From positions 60,325 to 124,324 of the forward strand of contig NZ_CP146964.1 in NCBI RefSeq assembly GCF_037113525.1: a stretch of DNA of 64,000 nucleotides. Reading direction: 5' to 3'. Positions 42,984 through 52,415 of this stretch are shown piece after piece (positions within the stretch are counted from its first letter, which is position 1; each line of letters begins with the position of its first letter). The notes below the pieces were generated by a model. It saw nothing but the letters and a program-made list of their open reading frames with translations, was not told the DNA's origin and made no database searches. The DNA is from Butyrivibrio fibrisolvens (lineage in GTDB: Bacteria > Bacillota > Clostridia > Lachnospirales > Lachnospiraceae). Both the position numbers and the translations under genes were made by a program.

Positions 42984-44894
42984 ATGAAAACTAGCAAAGA
43001 AATCGCAATTGAATGGGGAATATCCGAACGTACAGTTTCATATTTGTGCAATAGAGGCAAGATTCCTGGTGCGTATAAAGAAGGTAGAATCTGGCAGATT
43101 CCAGATGATGTTGTTAAGCCGGAAGATAGCAGAGTTAAAACAGGGGAGTACAGGAAAAGTGATAACAAAGCCGTTCTTGTACCAAACACTGATAATTCCA
43201 CCGCGCCTAATGCTACTATGTCCAGAAAGCCTCTTCCCATCGGAATTTCTGACTACGTTCGTGCTCAATCCGAATACTATTATGTTGATAAAACTTTGCT
43301 TATCAAGGATTTTCTCGACAAAAAGCCCTTGGTTTCACGGTTCACCAGACCTAGAAGATTTGGAAAAACTCTCAACATGGATATGCTCAGGGTTTTCTTT
43401 GAAATGTCAGAAGAAGACACCAGCATATATTTCAAAGATAAGAGAATATGGGCCTGTGGAGAAGAATATACGAGACATCAGGGTAAATACCCAGTTATAT
43501 TCTTATCTTTCAAAGATGTAAAGTTTGATTCTTGGGAAGCTACTTTATCAAAATTGTCAGCTCTCCTTCAGACTGAATATGGCAGGCATGACAAGCTGGT
43601 TGATAGTCCTAAATTGGCGGATTATGAAAAGGCTTATTACAACAAGATAGTAAATGGCTCTGCAAACGAGGTGGAACTATCCGCAGCTTTGGAGAATCTT
43701 TCCAGAATGTTATATAAGCACTACGAAACGAATGCCATAATAATCGTAGATGAGTATGATACGCCAATTCAGGAAGGCTATTCAAAAAACTTCTATGACG
43801 AAATAATAGGCTTTATGCGTAATCTGTTTTCCGGAGGATTCAAAGATAACAAGTATCTTGCATATGGCTTCCTTACAGGAATTCTTCGCATAGCTCAGGA
43901 GAGTATTTTCAGCGGGCTCAATAACCTTTCGGTCAATACCGTACTGGACGATGATTTCGAAAGCTTCTTTGGATTTACCTACCCAGAAGTACATCAGATG
44001 CTGGAATACTATGGATGTACTCATAAGGAAAAAGAGCTGCAGCAATGGTACGATGGATATATTTTTGGTAATCAGGAAATCTATAACCCATGGTCTGTTA
44101 TCAATTACATATCAAAAGATTGTAATCCCCAGGCATACTGGGTTAATGCGGGTAGAAATGAAATCATAGAAGATGTTATGAAGGTATCTTCTGATGATGT
44201 TTATGAAAGACTACTTGCTTTAATGCAGGGTGAAAGAGTGGTGGCAAGGATCAACCAGACTACTGTTTACAGATCCCTGTCTGATGACCCTGCAAATATA
44301 TACAGTATACTTCTGGTTGCAGGTTATTTAAAACCAGTAAAAAAACAGCTACAGGCAGATGGAAGTTATATGTGTGAAATAGCAATTCCAAATAACGAAA
44401 TCTTTGCAGTCTATAAGAGCGAGATTTTGTCATACTATACAACAATTGGAGTTATCAAAGATGCTACTTCCAATATTATCGCAGAGAGTCTTTATTCAAA
44501 TGATAAAGACAGACTCCAGAAGGCAGTTGGCGAATACATGACCAAATCTATAAGCTTCTACGATGCCGGAGCAGAAGGATTTTATCATGGACTTGTTCTT
44601 GGCCTGATTGCACTAATGGATAACCAGTACAAGATCAAATCAAATCGTGAGTCTGGAGATGGTAGATATGATGTCAGTCTTTTCCCAAAAGATAAAAATA
44701 ATGCTGGGATAATAATAGAAATAAAATGGGAAAAAGATATGGATCAAAGCGCATTATCTAAACTCGCTGATAAAGCTCTGAAACAAATAGATGACAAGCA
44801 CTATGACTCTGAAATGGTACAGGCTGGGATTCATGATATCATCAAGCTGGGTATGGCATTTTCCGGAAAAGAAGTAGCGATAAAAGCAAGGTGA
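42984..44894 (+). CDS. HTH domain fused to AAA-ATPase-like and PD-(D/E)XK_9 nuclease-like domains
   Basis: 636 residues from ATG 42984 (GGAG upstream). An excisionase-like helix-turn-helix of the MerR/HTH_17 kind (SKEIAIEWGISERTVSY, then IPGAYKEGRIWQIPDDV) occupies 1-45. A linker leads to the AAA-ATPase_like domain (about 82-380) with RPRRFGKTL (122-130) and IIIVDEYD (252-259). The C-terminal PD-(D/E)XK_9 domain has Asp563 and Glu579-Ile-Lys581. The family is abundant and multicopy in Bacteroidetes and Firmicutes and has no agreed function. The N-terminal DNA-binding domain is an uncommon addition and is preceded by an array of palindromes, so it may regulate itself. Confidence 0.85.
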   Translation: MKTSKEIAIEWGISERTVSYLCNRGKIPGAYKEGRIWQIPDDVVKPEDSRVKTGEYRKSDNKAVLVPNTDNSTAPNATMSRKPLPIGISDYVRAQSEYYYVDKTLLIKDFLDKKPLVSRFTRPRRFGKTLNMDMLRVFFEMSEEDTSIYFKDKRIWACGEEYTRHQGKYPVIFLSFKDVKFDSWEATLSKLSALLQTEYGRHDKLVDSPKLADYEKAYYNKIVNGSANEVELSAALENLSRMLYKHYETNAIIIVDEYDTPIQEGYSKNFYDEIIGFMRNLFSGGFKDNKYLAYGFLTGILRIAQESIFSGLNNLSVNTVLDDDFESFFGFTYPEVHQMLEYYGCTHKEKELQQWYDGYIFGNQEIYNPWSVINYISKDCNPQAYWVNAGRNEIIEDVMKVSSDDVYERLLALMQGERVVARINQTTVYRSLSDDPANIYSILLVAGYLKPVKKQLQADGSYMCEIAIPNNEIFAVYKSEILSYYTTIGVIKDATSNIIAESLYSNDKDRLQKAVGEYMTKSISFYDAGAEGFYHGLVLGLIALMDNQYKIKSNRESGDGRYDVSLFPKDKNNAGIIIEIKWEKDMDQSALSKLADKALKQIDDKHYDSEMVQAGIHDIIKLGMAFSGKEVAIKAR

Positions 44895-45006
44895 ACACTA
44901 AGAATAAAACTATTACATTGGATGAATAATCCACTGAATAATTGATTCAAATTTGCCGATAAATAAATGTAACATTATGTTTGCACATTTTTATCGGAGA
45001 GAGCTT

Positions 45007-46476
45007 ATGAGTCTACAGGAAAAGCACTATCAGGAAAGTAATCTTCTTGCGTTCAAATTTTCATGTATCATTCAGTTTTTTGAAATCTTATCAACTGTTC
45101 TGTACCAAGGTGGGCGTGTTGGATTTGTTAACACGGCGATAATGCTTGTAATGCAGGGAATCATTTTTGTTGCTAGTGTAGCCTTCTTTATAATGTTTAA
45201 AGGGAAGACGCGTGGCAAATATCTGATGCTTGGATGTCTGGCGGCCGGATATCTGGTAGTAATGCTTGGATCCGTTCACATTACTTATATATGGGCATTT
45301 GGACCGGCTCTGGTGATATTGTCCTTGCTTTATGCTGATCTGGCACTTACCCTTGTTACGTCCATATTTACGATAGCTATAAATTTCCTGTATATTCCTT
45401 TGTTTTCTACATATTCTACTGAGTATGCAGACAGAATCTATGCTGTACTGACAGATGCTGTTTTCATGATCCTGTTGTCACTCATGGGTATTTTCTATTC
45501 AAGGCTTAATAAGAAACAGAACAAGGAATCCTTAGATGAGATAGAAGAAGCTTCAAAACAGCAGCAAAAAGATGCAGAGGTCATCAAAAATATAGGCATC
45601 AAGATTGGAGAAAAACTTGAAGATGCCAATGATGCCATGGAATCACTTTCTGATAAAGTTACGTCCAGCGCATCAGCTTCTGAGGAAATCTCTACAGCGA
45701 TAACCCATACCGCAGAAGCAATACAGACTCAGACAGAGATGAACTCCCATATCACTAAATCTCTCGAAGATATAGCTCATCAGTCAAGAGCTATGCGCAG
45801 AAATGCCGATGAAGTTAAAGAAGATATAAACGAAGGTAACAGCCTTGTTAAGACCCTTAATAATAAGTCAAAAGAATCTTCTGTTATCAATGCTGAGACA
45901 GCAGAGATGACTTCTAATCTGCAGCAGTCAGCCGGTATGGTAAAAGAGATCGTAAGTACGATCCTCAGTATTTCAGGTCAGACCAATCTTCTTGCATTAA
46001 ATGCTTCTATCGAAGCTGCAAGAGCCGGAGAAGCCGGAAAAGGCTTTGCTGTTGTTGCTGATGAGATCAGAGCTCTTTCTGAGAATACTAAGGCTTCGGC
46101 AGAGCAGATAGCTGCTACTATTGACGACCTCCTCCAAAAGGTTAATACAGCATCTGCAAATATGCAAAAGAGTGTTGACTCTGCTAATGAGCAGAGCGAG
46201 ATCATTACTGAAACAGGTGAGAAGTTCGAAGTCATCCTCAACAAGGTTACAGATCTTACCTCAAGAGCCGGCAAGATCTCAGACAATGTCGATGCCTGCG
46301 TAGATGCCAATACAAAGGTTATGGATGCAATCAGTAACCTTTCTGCTACTTCAGAAGAGGTTGCTGCATCAGCCCAGTCTAGTATTGAGATAAGTCAGGA
46401 TTGTAAAAATGATATGTCTACTACCAAGGGGCTTTTGGATGATATCCTGAAGATAAGCCGAAGTGGAAGGAAGTAA
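45007..46476 (+). CDS. Methyl-accepting chemotaxis protein with polytopic N-terminus
   Basis: 489 residues. About six membrane helices (20-190) take the place of the usual two-helix periplasmic sensor. No HAMP domain is evident. The signalling domain has the standard tip (GQTNLLALNASIEAARAG, then GFAVVADEIRALS). It should control CheA through an unknown membrane signal. ATG 45007 follows GGAGAG. No other chemotaxis gene is present here. Confidence 0.9.
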   Translation: MSLQEKHYQESNLLAFKFSCIIQFFEILSTVLYQGGRVGFVNTAIMLVMQGIIFVASVAFFIMFKGKTRGKYLMLGCLAAGYLVVMLGSVHITYIWAFGPALVILSLLYADLALTLVTSIFTIAINFLYIPLFSTYSTEYADRIYAVLTDAVFMILLSLMGIFYSRLNKKQNKESLDEIEEASKQQQKDAEVIKNIGIKIGEKLEDANDAMESLSDKVTSSASASEEISTAITHTAEAIQTQTEMNSHITKSLEDIAHQSRAMRRNADEVKEDINEGNSLVKTLNNKSKESSVINAETAEMTSNLQQSAGMVKEIVSTILSISGQTNLLALNASIEAARAGEAGKGFAVVADEIRALSENTKASAEQIAATIDDLLQKVNTASANMQKSVDSANEQSEIITETGEKFEVILNKVTDLTSRAGKISDNVDACVDANTKVMDAISNLSATSEEVAASAQSSIEISQDCKNDMSTTKGLLDDILKISRSGRK

Positions 46477-46547
46477 ATCAATAGAAGTAATAATATAAAA
46501 AACTATTTTTCCATGAATATATAATTATATAAAATCAGATTCAAGTA

Positions 46548-46590
46548 AAGCGGTTTCCTGCCATAATTGGTTGTAAGCCGCTTATTTTCT
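46548..46590 (+). terminator. Intrinsic terminator after the chemoreceptor gene
   Basis: A 9-bp stem with one wobble (AAGCGGTTT / AAGCCGCTT) is followed by ATTTTC. The rest of 46591-46711 shows no clear signal. Confidence 0.65.
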
Positions 46591-46711
46591 GTTGATTCAG
46601 CATTCCTTATGATGTAGTATAATAATACTGTTCTCCACTTATTCACTGAATATATATCTAAAGTAAATTTTGGATTAGTAATAATTTTCTGGAATAAAGT
46701 GACATAAACTT

Positions 46712-47410
46712 ATGGAAAAGTATACTTATAGTATTTTTATAATAGAAGACGACGTTAATATTGGAGATATGCTTGAGGAGGCACTTGGGCTTGAAGGATA
46801 TGAAGTAACAAGAGCTTACTCAGGTACAGAAGCTCTTTTGCTATTAGAAAGGAAAAATCCTGATCTGGTACTTCTGGACCTTATGCTCCCGGGATTATCG
46901 GGAGAAGAGCTTATTGGTAAGCTACAGGGGATTCCTGTAATAGTTATGAGCGCCAAATCAGATCTTAGAAGCAAGATAAGCTTATTAAAGGAAGGGGCAT
47001 GCGACTATGTCACCAAGCCTTTTATCTTGGCTGAACTAATAGCAAGGATTGAAGCCCATCTTCGCCTTGCGGGTGTATCAAAAGGAAGCACTAATAGAAG
47101 TGTTGAAGATGAAAGCGTTATAAAAGTAGGCGATGTTGCACTTAACACTTCTCTTAATGTTGTGACAATTGGCGGGCAGGAGACTAATCTTACAAGAACG
47201 GAAGCTGCTATTTTAGGTCTTCTAATGTCCAATTCAGGCAGACCCCTTGGACGTAGCACTATCCTTGACAGGATAAGTGAAGATACACCTGACTGTACCG
47301 AGAGATCTTTAAAACAGCATATAAGCAACATCCGTAAGAAACTCCAGCTTATGGATAACCAAAATCATATAGATGCTATTTATGGTATTGGTTTCCAGTT
47401 TCATACTTAA
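46712..47410 (+). CDS. OmpR-family response regulator
   Basis: 232 residues. Receiver domain with Asp56 (LLDLMLPGLSG) and Lys in TKPF, then a winged helix (from about 140) with RTEAAILGLLMSN and the recognition helix CTERSLKQHISNIRKKL. It heads a cluster of ABC exporter, esterase-like protein and histidine kinase. By context it answers to the kinase at 51383 and turns on the ABC genes. Confidence 0.92.
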   Translation: MEKYTYSIFIIEDDVNIGDMLEEALGLEGYEVTRAYSGTEALLLLERKNPDLVLLDLMLPGLSGEELIGKLQGIPVIVMSAKSDLRSKISLLKEGACDYVTKPFILAELIARIEAHLRLAGVSKGSTNRSVEDESVIKVGDVALNTSLNVVTIGGQETNLTRTEAAILGLLMSNSGRPLGRSTILDRISEDTPDCTERSLKQHISNIRKKLQLMDNQNHIDAIYGIGFQFHT

Positions 47411-47445
47411 GAAGATCATTTCAAAAGTAAAAAGATAAAGATTTT

Positions 47446-47466
47446 AATCTTGACCAAATCTTGACC
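47446..47466 (+). promoter_or_regulatory. 11-bp spaced direct repeat before the ABC operon
   Basis: AATCTTGACC (47446-47455) is repeated at 47457-47466, an 11-bp period as used by OmpR-type regulators. A third TTGACC lies at about 47485. It overlaps the region between the regulator stop and the terminator hairpin at 47473. Confidence 0.4.
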
Positions 47467-47472
47467 TTTTCT

Positions 47473-47509
47473 ATACCACTTTCTTGACCGGAGAGTGGTA
47501 TTTTCTTTT
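47473..47509 (+). terminator. Terminator between the regulator and the ABC genes
   Basis: An 8-bp perfect stem (ATACCACT / AGTGGTAT) is followed by TTTCTTTTG. It may partly separate regulator expression from the ABC operon. Confidence 0.7.
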
Positions 47510-47598
47510 GAGTAGGAACCAAGCAGGGTTTCAAGTTATGACAGACTTGATCCTGCAGGTAATAAAGCAACAATCAATTCAACAAGAGGGCTATAAAG

Positions 47599-48528
47599 AT
47601 GGAATATGTATTTAAAGCAAAGAACTTAAGTAAAAGATATGGAAAATTCGATGCACTTTCAGGAGTAAACCTTGAAATACCCAAAGGTGCAATATATGGA
47701 TTTGTTGGTAAAAACGGAGCCGGCAAAACAACTCTTATAAGACTTATGTGCGGTCTACAGACTCCTACAGATGGATCATATGAGATCATGGGAGCAGAAC
47801 TTGGTTCTAAAGAGATCATTAAGATGAGACACAGAATGGGAGCTGTTGTTGAATCTCCCGCCATCTACAAGGATATGACAGCAAGAGATAACCTTGTTCA
47901 GCAGTGCCTTATGCTGGGTCTTCCTGATTATGACAACGTTGACGATATTCTTAAGCTTGTAGGCTTATCTGATACTGGTAAGAAAAAAGCAAGAAGCTTT
48001 TCCCTTGGTATGCGCCAGCGTCTTGGAATCGGAGTTGCTCTTTGCGGAGATCCTGATTTTATCATCCTTGACGAGCCTATCAATGGTCTTGATCCTCAGG
48101 GTATCATCGAGATAAGAGAGCTTATCCTTAAGCTTAACAAAGAAAGGGGAATCACCTTCCTAATCTCAAGCCACATCCTTGATGAACTTGCCAAGATCTC
48201 AACTAACTACGGCTTCATTGATCACGGCCACATCGTTCGTCAGATGAGCGCAGAAGAGCTTAAGCAGGAATGCAGAAAGTCACTGCGCATGAAAGTAAGC
48301 GATGTTAGTCTTCTTTCCAAGGTCATGGATGAAAAGAATGTTGAGTACAAGGTAATTGATGGAAATACAGCTGATGTTTATGCAGAGCTTAATTTCTCAG
48401 ATGTAGCCAGAGATTTCGAAAAGGTTGGCTGCAACATCATCAAGATGGAAGAGCGAGATGAGAGTCTTGAAGCCTTTTATCTTTCACTTTTAGGAGGCGG
48501 GGACAATGCTCAGAAATCTGTATGCTGA
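47599..48528 (+). CDS. ABC transporter ATP-binding protein (bacitracin/lantibiotic-export type)
   Basis: 309 residues. Walker A GKNGAGKTT, ABC signature SFSLGMRQRL and Walker B FIILDEP are all intact, with the H-loop in SSHIL. The C-terminal extension matches the BcrA/LanF kind. Its stop overlaps the next gene start by 23 bases. It probably expels or shields against a peptide antibiotic. The cargo is inferred from the family. Confidence 0.93.
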   Translation: MEYVFKAKNLSKRYGKFDALSGVNLEIPKGAIYGFVGKNGAGKTTLIRLMCGLQTPTDGSYEIMGAELGSKEIIKMRHRMGAVVESPAIYKDMTARDNLVQQCLMLGLPDYDNVDDILKLVGLSDTGKKKARSFSLGMRQRLGIGVALCGDPDFIILDEPINGLDPQGIIEIRELILKLNKERGITFLISSHILDELAKISTNYGFIDHGHIVRQMSAEELKQECRKSLRMKVSDVSLLSKVMDEKNVEYKVIDGNTADVYAELNFSDVARDFEKVGCNIIKMEERDESLEAFYLSLLGGGDNAQKSVC

Positions 48529-49270
48529 TGCCAGAAAAACTCTTTACTGCAAAGGCTTTCACATAGGTCTTGCCCTTTTGGTTGCCTATCTTATCATAAA
48601 CGGCATCTATAATCTTATACTATGCAAGATATTTGGCGGCTACATAATAGCTGAGGAGCTGATATTTTCTTTTAACGGAGTAGCGATATTCTGGATCACA
48701 GCTTCGACTCTGATCATATCAGACAGGGACTTTGCTGACGGATGTATCCGTAACAAGCTCATATCCGGAGTTACAAGAACTGACACCTTTATCTCTGCTG
48801 TATTTGGCGGAATGCTTCAGGGAGTGATTTATTCCCTCGTAGCTTTTGTGGGCTCATATCTTATTTCACTTGTGATGAGCAAAGGTTTTTTTGACTATAC
48901 TGCTCCTGAAACAGCAGGATTTTTCCTTGTAACAGTAATGACATGTATAGCAATAGGCGCATTTTCCACAACTTTGGTAATGGTATTTGGCGGAAGCAAG
49001 ATCGTATACGTCGTTGGACTTACCCTTGCCTTTGGAATGTCTCTGCTGACTGCAGATGTGTTAGATAAGCTGTATCCGGGCACTGGATACTGCAAACTCA
49101 CAGGCGCCAAGCTTGCAATTTACACCTTTATAGATAAATTCGTGCCTTATTCGTACCTTGCAGCCATGCCACATCACTCATTCAGATACTACCTGACTGG
49201 ATGTGCAGGACTTACCATTATATCTATCGTAACCGGACTTATTATTTTTGGAAAAAAAGAAATCAAGTAA
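48506..49270 (+). CDS. ABC transporter permease, first subunit
   Basis: 254 residues with six membrane helices. A short cytoplasmic motif between helices 2 and 3 (DFADGCIRNKLISG) matches the ABC-2 family pattern. It overlaps the ATPase gene and has GGAGGCGGGG as ribosome binding site. Paired with the next gene as the membrane dimer. Confidence 0.85.
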   Translation: MLRNLYADARKTLYCKGFHIGLALLVAYLIINGIYNLILCKIFGGYIIAEELIFSFNGVAIFWITASTLIISDRDFADGCIRNKLISGVTRTDTFISAVFGGMLQGVIYSLVAFVGSYLISLVMSKGFFDYTAPETAGFFLVTVMTCIAIGAFSTTLVMVFGGSKIVYVVGLTLAFGMSLLTADVLDKLYPGTGYCKLTGAKLAIYTFIDKFVPYSYLAAMPHHSFRYYLTGCAGLTIISIVTGLIIFGKKEIK

Positions 49271-49286
49271 TCATTGGAGAATAGTT

Positions 49287-50024
49287 ATGACCAACTTATA
49301 TAAAAGCAATATGCGTAGATTCTTTAAAAACATCGTCTTTGTCGGTGGATGTATCTTAGCATTTCTTATTACTTTATGTATATCAAGTAACATTTTTAAT
49401 ATTGCTATTTATCAGCTGTTCGGAGCTGAGACCATGGTTCTTTTCCTTGGAATAGCAATGATCATCTTCGCAACAATATTTGTTCCCTTATTTACTAATG
49501 GCGAATACCGTGACGGAGTTATCAGAAACAAGATAGTAGCTGGATTTTCAAACTCTGAGATCTACTTCAGCCACCTCTTTGCACATATGACAGGTGCTAT
49601 GATCATGTTCCTTTGCTATCTTGCAGGTGGAATCCTTGGTGGAGCCCGTTTTAACGGCACAGAGCTTCTTGGCCTTACAATATTCCTCTTTGCACTTTGG
49701 GCTTATATCTCAGTTCTGATGCTTATTTCCTTCAGAATTCAGAATGTCATTGCTGTTGTTATCCTGGCTTTTGCTATTCTTAACATCAACTGGTACTTCA
49801 TGCTTATGGGTAACGCTTTTATGATGCTTTCAAGAGGTGCTACAAGATTCTTTTTCTCAGTACTATACAACGTTTTTGTTGTTGGCCAGTGGTTTACACA
49901 TACAGGCTTTTGCGATGAATACGCTAATCCAGGCAATGGCATACAGATCCTTCTTTCTCTTGCCATTATGGCTTTAATGGTACTTGTTGCAAATCTTGGC
50001 CTAAAGAAAAGACAGCTTAAATGA
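49287..50024 (+). CDS. ABC transporter permease, second subunit
   Basis: 245 residues with six membrane helices, similar in layout to the preceding permease (NGEYRDGVIRNKIVAGFS parallels DFADGCIRNKLISG). ATG 49287 follows TTGGAGA. Alternative starts upstream (49248) overlap the previous gene and lack a site. Confidence 0.85.
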   Translation: MTNLYKSNMRRFFKNIVFVGGCILAFLITLCISSNIFNIAIYQLFGAETMVLFLGIAMIIFATIFVPLFTNGEYRDGVIRNKIVAGFSNSEIYFSHLFAHMTGAMIMFLCYLAGGILGGARFNGTELLGLTIFLFALWAYISVLMLISFRIQNVIAVVILAFAILNINWYFMLMGNAFMMLSRGATRFFFSVLYNVFVVGQWFTHTGFCDEYANPGNGIQILLSLAIMALMVLVANLGLKKRQLK

Positions 50025-50036
50025 GGAGTGAATACT

Positions 50037-51320
50037 GTGAAAAAATATAGAACCGGCCTTTTAGTTCTTTTGGCCATAATAATTGTATTTATTGGAAGTC
50101 TTTCTTTTGTCAGCTTCTCAGGAGCTTTTAGTTCTGACAAAAAAATCGATGGAATAGAAGATGTAGCAATTAAATTCGACGACTTTGAGATTCCTAAGGA
50201 CGTTAAGGTTGTAGGCATTGGAGAAGCAACCCACGGCAATAAAGAACTTCAGATCATAAAAAGAGAGATCCTTGAAAAAGTAGTAAATAATGGAGATGGA
50301 CGAGCTATTGCTTTTGAGATATCAGTCGGTGAGGGTCTTATGCTCAACGATGCCATCCATGATCCAGATTCAGACCTTGTTGCAGCTGTTGGCGACCAGA
50401 CCTATCCTTTGTATGACACACAGCAGATCGTAGATCTTTTACAGTATATGAAGGATTACAACATGACAGTGCCTTACGAAGAGTCGTTGATGTTCTACGG
50501 CGTAGACATGCAGGATAAATACACAGGAGTTTATTATCTGCAGGAGCTTATCAAGAAGGGTACAGATCTTTTGTCAAAAGAAGAGCAGGATGTGATCAGC
50601 TCTATCGAGCTTTCAGATTTTAATCAGAGCATTGAAAAAAGAGACTTCTATCAGGGCGTTTATGACAGACTTTCTGCTTCAGATAACTTAAAGCAGAAGC
50701 AGCTTGCCCTTGTATTCGAGATGATCCTTGAAAGAATTGACTCACCTGATCTTGAAACAGAGACCAAAGAGTTTGGTGATAACAGAGATTATTGTATGGG
50801 CAAGAACCTTATGAGCTGCTGGACTCTTGAAGATTACAGAGGCTATTCACAGATCGTTATCACAGGACATAATGCCCATGTTATGAAGGGCTCTGCAAGT
50901 TGTATTTATGACGAAGATGACCTTACAATGGGAGATTACATTGACAGACTTTCAGGTGGCAGTTACTTCTGCATAGGAACAGACTATTACAACGCTGTAG
51001 TTGATATCCATGTAGCAGGTACTTACGACGATAAGTACGAAAGAACTACAATTTCAACTTGCAGTGAGAACACACTTGCATATCAGGCAAAGTTCATGGA
51101 AGATGGCAGATTTTGTCTTGATTTCTCCAAGATTACAGATGAGAATAGTAAGGTGTACGATATAATCAATAACTACAATTTCATGGGAATTGTTGGTGAA
51201 GGCTATAGCCCTTCACAGGACCTTTATAAGGGCGAGCGCATGAAGGTTATAGCTACAGAGAAATTTGACGCAGTTATTTATTTCTACTCGATCACACCTA
51301 TTAAGACAATACATTATTGA
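50037..51320 (+). CDS. Erythromycin-esterase-like protein, membrane-anchored
   Basis: 427 residues with a GTG start after GAGGAG. An N-terminal hydrophobic segment (about 5-28) acts as signal anchor, so the enzyme domain should face outward. VVGIGEATHGNKE is the EreA/succinoglycan-esterase motif with the catalytic histidine, and AFEISVGEG and NAHVMKG are further blocks. Family members open macrolide lactones or act on unknown esters. In this position, between ABC permeases and a kinase, it may degrade the antibiotic that the cluster senses. This is inference. Confidence 0.82.
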   Translation: MKKYRTGLLVLLAIIIVFIGSLSFVSFSGAFSSDKKIDGIEDVAIKFDDFEIPKDVKVVGIGEATHGNKELQIIKREILEKVVNNGDGRAIAFEISVGEGLMLNDAIHDPDSDLVAAVGDQTYPLYDTQQIVDLLQYMKDYNMTVPYEESLMFYGVDMQDKYTGVYYLQELIKKGTDLLSKEEQDVISSIELSDFNQSIEKRDFYQGVYDRLSASDNLKQKQLALVFEMILERIDSPDLETETKEFGDNRDYCMGKNLMSCWTLEDYRGYSQIVITGHNAHVMKGSASCIYDEDDLTMGDYIDRLSGGSYFCIGTDYYNAVVDIHVAGTYDDKYERTTISTCSENTLAYQAKFMEDGRFCLDFSKITDENSKVYDIINNYNFMGIVGEGYSPSQDLYKGERMKVIATEKFDAVIYFYSITPIKTIHY

Positions 51321-51382
51321 ATCAAAGATTTAATAATGCAGTAATCAAGTATTACTAAATATCACCTTCCAAGGAGCAATTA

Positions 51383-52258
51383 ATGACATACCTGTTATGT
51401 TTAAGCGTTCTTGTAAATATATTACTGATAATAAGGATTATATTTATAAGATATTCAATCAAACAACTTCGAATAGAATACGATGAAAGGGCAACGCTTA
51501 GGAGCAACACGCTTATCAGAGTATCCAGCATAGATCCGCTGATCATGGCTCTTGCAAGTTCGATGAATAAGACGCTTAAGCTGTTAAGGGAAGCCTATAA
51601 CAGGTATGAACATGGCGACATGGAGATAAAGGCTGCGATCACCAATATCTCTCATGATATAAGGACGCCCCTTACGGCTATCAGCGGCTATCTTGAACTT
51701 GCCAAAAAGCAGGACAAGAGCCCCGAACTTAGTAAGTATCTCGAAATAATCGAAGGCCGTACTGAGCATATGAAAAAGCTCACAGAAGAGCTCTTTGAGT
51801 ATTCTGTAATAACTGGGGGCGAGATTACTGAAGAGAAAAAAGCTGTTAACGTAGGCCAGGTGCTTGAAGACTGCATAATGGACTATTATGCAGCACTTAG
51901 TGCAAGGGGTATAACTCCTGAAGTAAACATAACTGAAGAAAAGATCGTAAGAAATCTTTATCCAACTTATGTAGAAAGAATTATAAATAATCTCATGAGC
52001 AATGCTCTTAAATACAGCGACGGCGACCTTTATATATCTCTTTCCGATGAAGGAGAATTAAGATTTGCCAATTCAGCTGCCAAGCTTTCATCTGTAGACG
52101 TTAATAAGCTTTTCGACAGGTTCTTTAGTGTAGAGAACGCAAAAAGGGGTTCTACAGGTCTTGGACTATCCATAGTCAAGGTCTTCGCTGACCGAATGGA
52201 CTGTCCTATAAACGCAAATTATGAAGATGGAAAACTTGCAATAAGTGTTTCTTTTTAA
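51383..52258 (+). CDS. Sensor histidine kinase
   Basis: 291 residues. A single N-terminal helix (about 3-21) is followed directly by a HAMP-less linker and the dimerisation helix with His91 (NISHDIRTPLTAI), then the ATP domain with NNLMSNALKYS and STGLGLSIVK. There is no sizeable sensing domain, as in kinases that sense through a partner membrane protein such as the ABC permeases of this operon. It ends the cluster started by the regulator at 46712. Confidence 0.9.
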   Translation: MTYLLCLSVLVNILLIIRIIFIRYSIKQLRIEYDERATLRSNTLIRVSSIDPLIMALASSMNKTLKLLREAYNRYEHGDMEIKAAITNISHDIRTPLTAISGYLELAKKQDKSPELSKYLEIIEGRTEHMKKLTEELFEYSVITGGEITEEKKAVNVGQVLEDCIMDYYAALSARGITPEVNITEEKIVRNLYPTYVERIINNLMSNALKYSDGDLYISLSDEGELRFANSAAKLSSVDVNKLFDRFFSVENAKRGSTGLGLSIVKVFADRMDCPINANYEDGKLAISVSF

Positions 52259-52268
52259 ATCAAAATTG

Positions 52269-52310
52269 TACAGTACAGGGATGCCAAAAGCGCACCTGTA
52301 CTGTATTTTT
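52269..52310 (+). terminator. Intrinsic terminator of the ABC/kinase operon
   Basis: An 11-bp perfect stem (TACAGTACAGG / CCTGTACTGTA) is followed by TTTTTAT. Confidence 0.85.
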
Positions 52311-52415
52311 ATGCCTTGGTGGACATTTGTTGGACATGGGTATTTATACTACAGTTTGTAAAGTGATTGAAAACAAATTCAAATGATACTTAATACAAAT
52401 GAAAGGGAGATTATT

